Below, in pieces: positions 1-5,162 of a DNA stretch of 5,162 bases (within the stretch, counting starts at the first letter, position 1; each line of letters starts with the position of its first letter). The stretch is from Gammaproteobacteria bacterium. GTDB lineage: Bacteria; Pseudomonadota; Gammaproteobacteria; GCA-001735895. The position numbers were made by a program, and so were the translations under genes. A model generated the notes under the pieces. That model saw only the letters and a program-made list of their open reading frames with translations, ran no database searches and was not told where the DNA came from. The stretch is from contig JAASSH010000202.1 in assembly GCA_021767985.1 (NCBI GenBank), positions 1 to 5,162 on the forward strand, read 5' to 3'.

Positions 1-285
1 ATAACCCTGTATCACGCGCCCGGTGGCCCCGGGGTGCGCATGGATTCGCATATCTATAACGGTTACACGGTGCCGCCTTACTACGACTCGATGATCGGCA
101 AGTTGATCACCTATGGCAGCTCGCGCGAATCCGCGATCGCACGCATGAACGGTGCGCTATCCGAAATCGTCATCGAGGGCATCAAAACCAATATCGATTT
201 GCAAAAGGAAATTCTCAGCGACGGTAATTTCGGCGCCGGCGGTACCGACATCCACTACCTCGAGAAAAAGCTCGGGATCGACTGA
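1..285 (+). CDS. accC: Biotin carboxylase subunit of acetyl-CoA carboxylase, C-terminal part (5' end outside window)
   Basis: Biotin carboxylase carries out the ATP-dependent carboxylation of biotin on the carrier protein AccB, the first half-reaction of acetyl-CoA carboxylase in cytoplasmic fatty-acid synthesis. The frame is open from base 1 and ends at TGA 283-285, giving the last 94 residues of a protein that is about 449 residues in E. coli. The visible part is the end of the C-terminal biotin carboxylase domain. It matches the E. coli sequence closely through [39 protein letters not shown] and the terminal HYLEKKLG block. The Arg of GVR corresponds to E. coli Arg366 at the dimer interface. 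The ATP-grasp domain and most catalytic residues lie upstream and cannot be checked. prmA starts 5 bp downstream, which suggests one transcript. accB would be expected upstream. Confidence 0.97.
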   Translation: MTLYHAPGGPGVRMDSHIYNGYTVPPYYDSMIGKLITYGSSRESAIARMNGALSEIVIEGIKTNIDLQKEILSDGNFGAGGTDIHYLEKKLGID

Positions 286-290
286 CCGGC

Positions 291-1172
291 ATGACCTGGT
301 GGCAATTCAGCCTGAATTGCCAGGCATCCGAACTCGAGCACATTGAAGACCTGATGCTGGAACTGGGAGCACTCAGTATCTCCATCGGCGATGCCGGGGA
401 CGAGCCTATTTACGAACCGCTGCCCGGCACCACACCGTTGTGGCAGGAATCGGTTCTGACCGCAACCTTCGCTGCCGAGGCCGATCCCGAAACCCTGTAC
501 CAGCAGATAAGTGGCGCGTTGCCCGATCAAAAGGCAGCCAGCCTGCGGCAGCACGGCTTGCAGGATCAGGACTGGGAACAGGCTTACAAGCAGCATTTCA
601 AACCCATCCACTGCGCGCCGGGCCTGTGGATCGTGCCGAGCTGGTCCGAGCCGCCGGACCCGGAAGCCACCGTCATCGAACTCGATCCGGGCCTGGCCTT
701 CGGTACCGGCAGCCATCCTACTACCGCTTTATGCCTGGCGTGGCTGGCGGCGAACAAGCCCGCCGGTATCAGGGTGATCGACTACGGTTGCGGTTCGGGC
801 ATTCTCACGATCGCGGCTATCAAGCTGGGAGCGTCGCAGGTGTGCGCGGTCGATATCGATGCCCAGGCGCTCAGCGCTTGCGAAGCAAACCTCGAGGCCA
901 ACCATATCGGTGCCGACCAGGTTCTGGTTACCACGCCCGAAACCATGCCGAGCGACCCGGTCGAATTGCTGATCGCGAAGATCCTCGCCGGGCCGCTGGT
1001 CGAGCTGGCACCGCGCTTCGCCAGCCTGGTGAAACCCGGCGGTCAAATTTTGTTGTCAGGCATACTCAAATCACAGCTCGAGGATATACAATTGGCCTAC
1101 CAGTCCCGCTTCCAGTTGGCAGCGGCGAGCTGTCGTGAAGACTGGGTATGTATCAGCGGCAAACGAATCTAA
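291..1172 (+). CDS. prmA: Ribosomal protein L11 methyltransferase PrmA
   Basis: PrmA is a cytoplasmic SAM-dependent enzyme that methylates amino groups of ribosomal protein L11. The 293-residue length equals that of E. coli PrmA. The N-terminal substrate-recognition domain opens with MTWWQFSL, parallel to the E. coli start MPWIQLKL, which supports ATG 291 although the ribosome binding site is weak. The family signature DPGLAFGTGSHPTT is at residues 132-145, the glycine-rich SAM-binding motif VIDYGCGSGIL at 162-172 and the acidic VDID at 187-190. The motif IV region reads AKILAGPL at 229-236, where characterised relatives have ANILAGPL, so the conserved Asn is Lys230 (codon AAG, 978-980). The C-terminal SGIL and W-C-I-S-G-K elements are typical. 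The gene sits 5 bp after accC. Identity is secure, but full activity is less certain because of Lys230. Confidence 0.96.
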   Translation: MTWWQFSLNCQASELEHIEDLMLELGALSISIGDAGDEPIYEPLPGTTPLWQESVLTATFAAEADPETLYQQISGALPDQKAASLRQHGLQDQDWEQAYKQHFKPIHCAPGLWIVPSWSEPPDPEATVIELDPGLAFGTGSHPTTALCLAWLAANKPAGIRVIDYGCGSGILTIAAIKLGASQVCAVDIDAQALSACEANLEANHIGADQVLVTTPETMPSDPVELLIAKILAGPLVELAPRFASLVKPGGQILLSGILKSQLEDIQLAYQSRFQLAAASCREDWVCISGKRI

Positions 1173-1212
1173 CCGGGCGGCCATGTACAAGAGCACACAT
1201 CTCGGCGAAGTA

Positions 1213-1974
1213 ATGGAAACCACCTGCAGCCAGTGCAAGAGCCGTTATCGCCTTACCGAAAAACAGCTGCAGCAGGCTTATGGCAAGGTGCGTTGCGGGG
1301 AATGCGGCTGTGTTTTCAACGCGCTGCACGGCTTGAAAACCTACGAGGGCGAGCTGCCACCCGACTATTACGAACAGCTGGAAGATGATTTCTCCGAGGA
1401 GAAAACCTTACCAGTAAGCGACTTCGATGAATTAGCCACGCCTGACGAACCGCACGAACTCAGCCTGCACGAAGCGATGTACGGTTCCGAGCGCAGGTCC
1501 TTTTTTACGATCGGGCCGCTGGGCTGGTTTATCGGCATTCTGTTACTGGTAGCGCTCGCTATCGCGCAGGCGATTTATTATCAGCGCTACCAGCTGATCG
1601 AGGATCCGCGCTACCAGCAACAGGTGATCAACCTGTGCCAGGTGCTGCCATGCGCCGAAACCGCGTTTGCCAGCACCGAGCAACTCCGCTTGCTGGAACG
1701 AAACGTATTCACCCATCCGATCGCGAACGACGCCCTGATGGTAACCGGATCCTTTACCAACCAGGCACCGTTTGCCCAGAAACTGCCCGATATGCTGATC
1801 AGCCTGTTCGACGTCCGGGGTAAACTGATTGCCAACCGCCTGTTCAAGCCCCTGGAATACCTGCTCGAAGACAAAAACCGGGGAGTCGTCAAACCTGGTG
1901 CCGTGATCCAGTTTCGCATTGAAATTGTCGATCCCGGCACCGATGCCCTGACCTACGAATTCGAGTTTTACTAG
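1213..1974 (+). CDS. Single-pass membrane protein with N-terminal MJ0042-type zinc ribbon and C-terminal DUF3426 domain
   Basis: The function is unknown; proteins of this architecture are often annotated only as zinc-ribbon/DUF3426 proteins. Starting at ATG 1213 gives 253 residues. The first 40 form a zinc ribbon with Cys5-x2-Cys8 and Cys28-x2-Cys31 (CSQC and CGEC) and the typical RYRLTEKQL and VFNAL surroundings. An acidic, low-complexity linker covers about residues 43-95. One transmembrane helix lies at about 103-123 (GWFIGILLLVALAIAQAIYY). The rest is the DUF3426 domain, with its usual LCQVLPC cysteine pair (Cys142, Cys147), G-S-F-T-N, LPDMLISLFD, and RLFKPLEYL elements. The likely topology is ribbon in the cytoplasm and DUF3426 in the periplasm (inference). 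In-frame ATGs at 1135 and 1183 would add 26 or 10 residues; 1213 was chosen because family members normally begin a few residues before the first CxxC. The gene follows prmA by 40 bp, as in pseudomonads. Confidence 0.9.
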   Translation: METTCSQCKSRYRLTEKQLQQAYGKVRCGECGCVFNALHGLKTYEGELPPDYYEQLEDDFSEEKTLPVSDFDELATPDEPHELSLHEAMYGSERRSFFTIGPLGWFIGILLLVALAIAQAIYYQRYQLIEDPRYQQQVINLCQVLPCAETAFASTEQLRLLERNVFTHPIANDALMVTGSFTNQAPFAQKLPDMLISLFDVRGKLIANRLFKPLEYLLEDKNRGVVKPGAVIQFRIEIVDPGTDALTYEFEFY

Positions 1975-2110
1975 GTCCAGGCCCACAATAAGCTAACCTA
2001 ATGCCGGCATCGAATATTACTGCTATCCGCGGCCTTGTTCTCGGAGTATATTTTCGCTGCAGCGCCATACCGCTTGCGCTATAAATCAGGGATTGACCAC
2101 AAGCTAAGCA
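1975..2110. other. Intergenic region upstream of the SulP gene; possible promoter region
   Basis: This is the only non-coding gap above 50 bp. It contains two perfect 10-bp palindromes, ATGCCGGCAT (2001-2010) and CGCTGCAGCG (2055-2064), and AT-rich hexamers resembling a -10 box at 2047-2052 (TATATT) and 2080-2085 (TATAAA). Neither hexamer has a good -35 match at 16-18 bp. AAGCTAA occurs at 1990-1996 and again at 2101-2107, just before the SulP ATG. I see no GC stem followed by a T-run, so read-through from the upstream genes is possible. A promoter for sulP-dusB-fis here is inferred from gene spacing, not read from a clear motif. Confidence 0.35.
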
Positions 2111-3886
2111 ATGAACCTCCAGTACCAACTCAACCGCTTCCTGCCGTTCCTGCGCTGGGGCAGAGGCATGACGCGCAGCAGCATGCGCGCCGATGCTATC
2201 GCCGGCCTTACCGGCGCCGCGATCGTGCTGCCGCAGGGCGTCGCTTTCGCGGCGATCGCCGGCATGCCGCCGGAGTACGGCCTCTATACCAGTATGGTAC
2301 CGGCGCTTATCGCGGCCCTGTTCGGTTCTTCGTGGCACCTGGTTTCAGGACCGACAACCGCTGCCTCGGTCATTATGTTCGCTTCACTGAGCGGCATTGC
2401 GACGCCGGGCACCGGGGAATACGTTGCGCTCGCGATTACGCTGGCCTTCATGGTCGGGGTACTGCAGCTGATCATGGGCGTGGTGCGTCTCGGGGCGCTG
2501 GTCAATTTCATCTCGCATTCGGTCGTGGTCGGCTTTACCGCCGGCGCGGCCTGCCTGATCGCAGCCAAGCAGGCCGAGGAATTTCTCGGCATCGATATAC
2601 CCGATGGCGCCCACTTACTGGGCACGCTCGAATTCCTCTGGCAGAACTTGAAGGACCTGCACCCGCTGGTAACGGTGGTAGCGCTCATTACCTTGCTGAG
2701 CGGGATCCTGGCGCAGCGTCGCCTCGGCGGCATGAGCATGATTGCAGCAATGGTCGCAGGCAGCATCGCCGCCGCGCTGTTCAACCTGATCTTTGGCGAG
2801 GAGACATCCGGTATCCACATGGTCGGCGCCCTGCCCCAGCAACTGCCGCCGCTGTCGATGCCGCAGTTTTCGCTCGACGTATTTCGCCAGCTTTCGCCAC
2901 TGGCGCTGGCAATGACGCTGTTTGCGCTGACCGAGGCGGTCTCGATCGCGCGCTCTATCTCGCTCAAGTCGGGACAACCGATCGACGGCAACCAGGAGTT
3001 CATCGGACAGGGCCTGTCCAATATTCTTGGCAGTTTCTTTTCGTCCTACGTCGCAACCGGCTCCTTCAACCGCAGCGGTGCCAATTACGATGCCGGCGCG
3101 CGCACGCCGATGGCGGCGGCGCTCGCGGGGGTGTTGCTGGTCGCACTGGTGCTGCTGGTGGCGCCGTTGACATCCTATCTGCCGAAGGCGGCGGTAGCGG
3201 GACTGCTGTTCCTGGTGGCCTGGCGCCTGATCAATTTCAACCAGATACGAAAAATCCTGCGTGCCGATCAAAACGAAGCCGTGATTCTCGGGATCGTGTT
3301 TTTCGGTACCGTCTTCTTTTCGATCGAATTCGCGATTCTGGCCGGGGTCATCCTGTCGCTGATGATTTTCCTGCGCAAGACGTCGCGCCCGAGATTGTCG
3401 CCGCGAGTACCCGACTCGGAGTCGACAACCCGCAAGTTCATCTACGGCAAGTTCCGGCCCGAGTGTCCGCAGCTGAAGATACTGCGACTCGACGACTCGC
3501 TTTATTTCGGTTCGGTAGCTTATGTCGGGGAACTGTTGCGTCGTTACCGCGAGCATTATCCCGAGCAAAAGCATCTGCTGCTGTTGACCAAGGGCATCGC
3601 CCAGGTTGACGTGGCTGGCGCGGAGCTGCTGATCAAGGAGACGCGAGACAGGCGCGCGATAGGAGGCGATCTTTACATGTACCGGCTGCGGGATAGCGCC
3701 GCCAAGGTCTTCAATCGCGGCGGTTATGCCGAGGAGCTGGGCGAGGCCAATATATTCGACGGCAAGCTGGACGCGCTTTCCTCTATTTTTGGCCGGCTCG
3801 ACAAGAGTATTTGTGCCACCTGCGAAAATCGCATCTTTCTCGAATGCCAGACGATCGATAAAATAGAGCCGGCTGCGGAAAAGTAA
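2111..3886 (+). CDS. SulP (SLC26-like) family inorganic anion transporter with C-terminal STAS domain
   Basis: This is a complete inner-membrane anion transporter of 591 residues. SulP members carry sulfate, bicarbonate or dicarboxylates, and the substrate cannot be assigned from sequence alone. ATG 2111 follows an in-frame TAA at 2105-2107, so no longer start exists. The N-terminus FLPFLRW then DAIAGLTGAAIVLPQGVAFA (residues 28-47) is the usual SulP entry. Family marks include PPEYGLY (53-59), SGPTTAAS in the substrate-site half-helix (79-86), VGFTAGAA (140-147), ALTEAVSIAR (272-281) and SYVATGSFNRSGAN (312-325). Hydrophobic segments run to about residue 421, consistent with the 14-segment fold. 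A STAS domain spans about 450-563; its usual D-S-S-G-like site reads DVAG (500-503), with no phosphorylatable Ser. A tail with Cys568-x2-Cys571 and Cys579 follows. The Shine-Dalgarno is poor. A start at Met20 (2168) has a better purine tract but would remove conserved sequence. dusB begins 5 bp downstream. Confidence 0.93.
   Translation: MNLQYQLNRFLPFLRWGRGMTRSSMRADAIAGLTGAAIVLPQGVAFAAIAGMPPEYGLYTSMVPALIAALFGSSWHLVSGPTTAASVIMFASLSGIATPGTGEYVALAITLAFMVGVLQLIMGVVRLGALVNFISHSVVVGFTAGAACLIAAKQAEEFLGIDIPDGAHLLGTLEFLWQNLKDLHPLVTVVALITLLSGILAQRRLGGMSMIAAMVAGSIAAALFNLIFGEETSGIHMVGALPQQLPPLSMPQFSLDVFRQLSPLALAMTLFALTEAVSIARSISLKSGQPIDGNQEFIGQGLSNILGSFFSSYVATGSFNRSGANYDAGARTPMAAALAGVLLVALVLLVAPLTSYLPKAAVAGLLFLVAWRLINFNQIRKILRADQNEAVILGIVFFGTVFFSIEFAILAGVILSLMIFLRKTSRPRLSPRVPDSESTTRKFIYGKFRPECPQLKILRLDDSLYFGSVAYVGELLRRYREHYPEQKHLLLLTKGIAQVDVAGAELLIKETRDRRAIGGDLYMYRLRDSAAKVFNRGGYAEELGEANIFDGKLDALSSIFGRLDKSICATCENRIFLECQTIDKIEPAAEK
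3877..3883 (+). promoter_or_regulatory. Probable ribosome binding site of dusB, inside the 3' end of the SulP gene
   Basis: GGAAAAG lies 8 nt before ATG 3892 and within the last codons of the SulP gene. This is a moderate Shine-Dalgarno match that supports the chosen dusB start. It implies that ribosomes finishing the transporter pass directly over the dusB initiation region, so translational coupling is plausible. Confidence 0.5.
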
Positions 3887-3891
3887 ATCAA

Positions 3892-4887
3892 ATGTCATGT
3901 GCTATCGGAACTTATCGTTTTTCGAATCGCCTGGCGCTGGCACCCATGGCCGGCGTCACCGACCGCCCGTTCCGCCAGTTATGCCGGCAGCTGGGCGCCG
4001 GGATGACGGTATCCGAAATGATTACCAGTCGCCCCGACCTGCGTGACAGCCGCAAAACTCGCCTGCGCATGAATCACGACGGTGAGCCCGGGCCGATCAT
4101 CGTACAGATCGCCGGCGGGATCCCGCAAATGATGGCGGAAGCCGCCGCCTACAACGTGTCGCAGGGCGCGCAGATCATCGATATCAACATGGGCTGCCCC
4201 GCTAAAAAAGTGTGCAAGGTCGACGCCGGATCGGCCCTGCTGCGAGACACGAGGCTGGTGGAATCCATTCTGCGGGCGGTGGTCGGCGCGGTTGAGGTGC
4301 CGGTTACGTTGAAGATTCGCACTGGCTGGTCGCGCACTCAACGCAACGCTCTCGAAGTTGCCCGCATCGCCGAGGATTGCGGCATTGCGGCCCTGACTAT
4401 CCATGGACGCACCCGTGAAGACCGCTTCCAGGGATCGGCCGAGTACGAAACCATTCGCAGGGTCAAGCAAACTGTTCAGCTACCGATTATCGCAAATGGC
4501 GACATCGATTCGGTGAAAAAAGCGCAAATGGTCGTGGACTTCACGGCAGCTGATGCTATTATGGTTGGCCGTATTGCGCAGCAGCGTCCGTGGATTTTCG
4601 GCCAGATCGAGCACTATCTGAACACCGGCAAGGAGCCCGTGGAACCCTCGGACCAATTAAAACAAGCGTGGCTTATCAGCCATCTAAAAAATCTGTATGC
4701 GTTCTACGGGGAACACCAGGGGGTGCGGATCGCGCGTAAGCATATTAACTGGCAACTTGGCCACAGCGATACCTATCACATCGTCAAGCCCGCATTAATG
4801 CAGGCACAAACAGCGACGCAACAGCTGCAGACGATCGAGGCTTACTTCGAAAACCGCTACCTGGAAAGCTATGACAGGGCATCATGA
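3892..4887 (+). CDS. dusB: tRNA-dihydrouridine synthase B
   Basis: DusB is an FMN-dependent cytoplasmic enzyme that reduces uridine to dihydrouridine in the tRNA D-loop (U17 in E. coli). The predicted protein is 331 residues against 321 in E. coli and aligns throughout. The TIM-barrel starts with LALAPMAGVTDRPFR (14-28). The catalytic-cysteine motif NMGCPAKKV is at 99-107 with Cys102. FMN and substrate residues appear in TLKIRTGW (139-146, Lys141), TIHGRTR (169-175, His171), ANGDI (201-205) and MVGR (224-227). The C-terminal helical domain, with GVRIARKH (277-284) and EAYFENRY near the end, is also typical. ATG 3892 is preceded by GGAAAAG at 3877-3883 with suitable spacing. The gene follows sulP by 5 bp, and its TGA overlaps the fis start as ATGA, the classic dusB-fis pairing. 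No key residue is missing. Confidence 0.97.
   Translation: MSCAIGTYRFSNRLALAPMAGVTDRPFRQLCRQLGAGMTVSEMITSRPDLRDSRKTRLRMNHDGEPGPIIVQIAGGIPQMMAEAAAYNVSQGAQIIDINMGCPAKKVCKVDAGSALLRDTRLVESILRAVVGAVEVPVTLKIRTGWSRTQRNALEVARIAEDCGIAALTIHGRTREDRFQGSAEYETIRRVKQTVQLPIIANGDIDSVKKAQMVVDFTAADAIMVGRIAQQRPWIFGQIEHYLNTGKEPVEPSDQLKQAWLISHLKNLYAFYGEHQGVRIARKHINWQLGHSDTYHIVKPALMQAQTATQQLQTIEAYFENRYLESYDRAS
4884..4887 (+). promoter_or_regulatory. dusB/fis stop-start overlap (ATGA)
   Basis: The ATG proposed for fis (4884-4886) overlaps the TGA of dusB (4885-4887). Such overlaps commonly let terminating ribosomes reinitiate, which would tie Fis synthesis to DusB translation. The only nearby purine tract upstream of the ATG is ACAGGG (4873-4878), a modest Shine-Dalgarno match at about 5 nt spacing. 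In E. coli the two genes are separated by a short gap rather than overlapping. Confidence 0.5.
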
Positions 4888-5162
4888 GGAGTGTCCACGG
4901 CACAACGTGGTTAGAGAGTGTGGCAAAAAAGAAAAACACAAGTCTTTTACAACAGTCGGTAGAACAGGCAATACGCAAGTACCTCGACGATCTCGACGGC
5001 GAGTTACCCTGCAATCTCTTCGATACCGTGATCTCGGAAATCGAACAGCCGATGCTGAAAACCGTGCTGCGCCATTGCGATAACAACCAGTCCAAGACCG
5101 CATCCTGCCTCGGGATCAATCGCGGCACCCTGCGCAAGAAACTTAAGCAATACCATATCGAA
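4884..5162 (+). CDS. fis: DNA-binding protein Fis (3' end just beyond window)
   Basis: Fis is a small dimeric nucleoid protein that bends DNA and regulates rRNA promoters and many growth-phase genes. The frame from ATG 4884 is open to the window edge, giving 93 residues. Aligned with the 98-residue E. coli protein, residue 93 matches its last residue, so the stop should follow almost at once. The core is clear: SVEQAIRKYLDDLDG (25-39), SEIEQPMLKTVL (51-62), and the helix-turn-helix ending in LGINRGTLRKKLKQY (76-90). The E. coli DNA-contact residues Asn84, Arg85, Lys90 and Lys91 are kept as Asn79, Arg80, Lys85 and Lys86. E. coli Arg71-Gly72 is replaced by Asp66-Asn67. The N-terminal arm (residues 1-22) is short and unlike E. 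coli. ATG 4884 overlaps the dusB stop; in-frame GTG 4920 is an alternative start giving an 81-residue visible product. Confidence 0.94.
   Translation, partial: MRSVHGTTWLESVAKKKNTSLLQQSVEQAIRKYLDDLDGELPCNLFDTVISEIEQPMLKTVLRHCDNNQSKTASCLGINRGTLRKKLKQYHIE

Noticed and set aside
255..716. A 153-codon - strand frame over the start of prmA, and similar antisense frames over prmA, the DUF3426 gene and dusB.
   Set aside because: Each lies opposite a gene with clear homology, and none shows domain-like sequence or sensible spacing.
1135..1212. Longer N-terminus for the zinc-ribbon protein, starting inside prmA.
   Set aside because: The extra residues have no similarity to the family, whose members start a few residues before the first CxxC. 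ATG 1213 fits best, though ATG 1183 cannot be fully excluded.
2061..2080. Possible hairpin AGCGC...GCGCT before sulP as a terminator or attenuator.
   Set aside because: The stem is only 5 bp with a 10-nt loop, competes with another 4-bp pairing, and has no following T-run.
2093..2098. TTGACC resembling a -35 box just before the SulP start.
   Set aside because: A matching -10 box would fall inside the SulP coding sequence, around 2116-2121, where the sequence is not AT-rich, so it cannot drive the full-length gene.
2035..3609. A 524-codon open frame on the + strand overlapping the SulP gene in another frame.
   Set aside because: It reads as an Arg/Gly/Ala-rich sequence with no recognisable domain, and it shares its region with a clear SulP protein. 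Long shadow frames are expected in GC-rich coding DNA with strong codon bias.
2615..3898. A 427-codon open frame on the - strand across the SulP gene.
   Set aside because: It is antisense to a well-supported membrane transporter, rich in Arg, Gln and His, and has no family features. It is best explained as a codon-bias artefact.
1..5162. Search for mobile elements, CRISPR repeats, tRNA/rRNA genes, toxin-antitoxin or defence genes.
   Set aside because: Coding density is very high, all genes are recognisable housekeeping or transporter genes, and no repeats of useful length, tRNA-like folds or transposase-like frames were seen.

Overview
The window is a stretch of gammaproteobacterial core chromosome, moderately GC-rich and almost fully coding, with every recognised gene on the + strand. 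The order is 3' end of accC, prmA, a zinc-ribbon/DUF3426 membrane protein gene, a SulP-family anion transporter gene, dusB, and most of fis. The accC-prmA-dusB-fis backbone and the presence of Fis point to Gammaproteobacteria. The order accC-prmA-DUF3426-dusB-fis resembles the Pseudomonas-type arrangement more than the enteric one, where yhdT and panF lie between accC and prmA. The sequence alone does not fix a genus.

Region 1 (1-1974): the last 94 residues of biotin carboxylase (AccC) are followed after 5 bp by prmA (ribosomal protein L11 methyltransferase). A single-pass membrane protein with an N-terminal four-cysteine zinc ribbon and a C-terminal DUF3426 domain follows. Spacing is tight, so these are probably co-transcribed. 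PrmA has a lysine where the family normally has the asparagine of the N-I-L-A motif.

Region 2 (1975-2110): this 136-bp gap is the only sizeable non-coding stretch. It holds two perfect 10-bp palindromes, a repeated AAGCTAA element and AT-rich hexamers, but no convincing sigma-70 promoter or intrinsic terminator.

Region 3 (2111-5162): a complete 591-residue SulP transporter with a STAS domain and an unusual cysteine-containing tail is followed after only 5 bp by dusB (tRNA-dihydrouridine synthase B). The dusB stop overlaps the fis start (ATGA). The window ends within a residue or so of the expected C-terminus of Fis. Because sulP abuts dusB, transcription of the dusB-fis pair, usually driven from just upstream of dusB, is probably coupled to sulP here or driven from inside it.

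Most of the window is ordinary housekeeping DNA. I see no mobile element, CRISPR array, RNA gene or novel multi-gene system. The points worth a second look are the sulP placement ahead of dusB-fis, the SulP cysteine tail, the PrmA motif substitution and the divergent Fis N-terminus.
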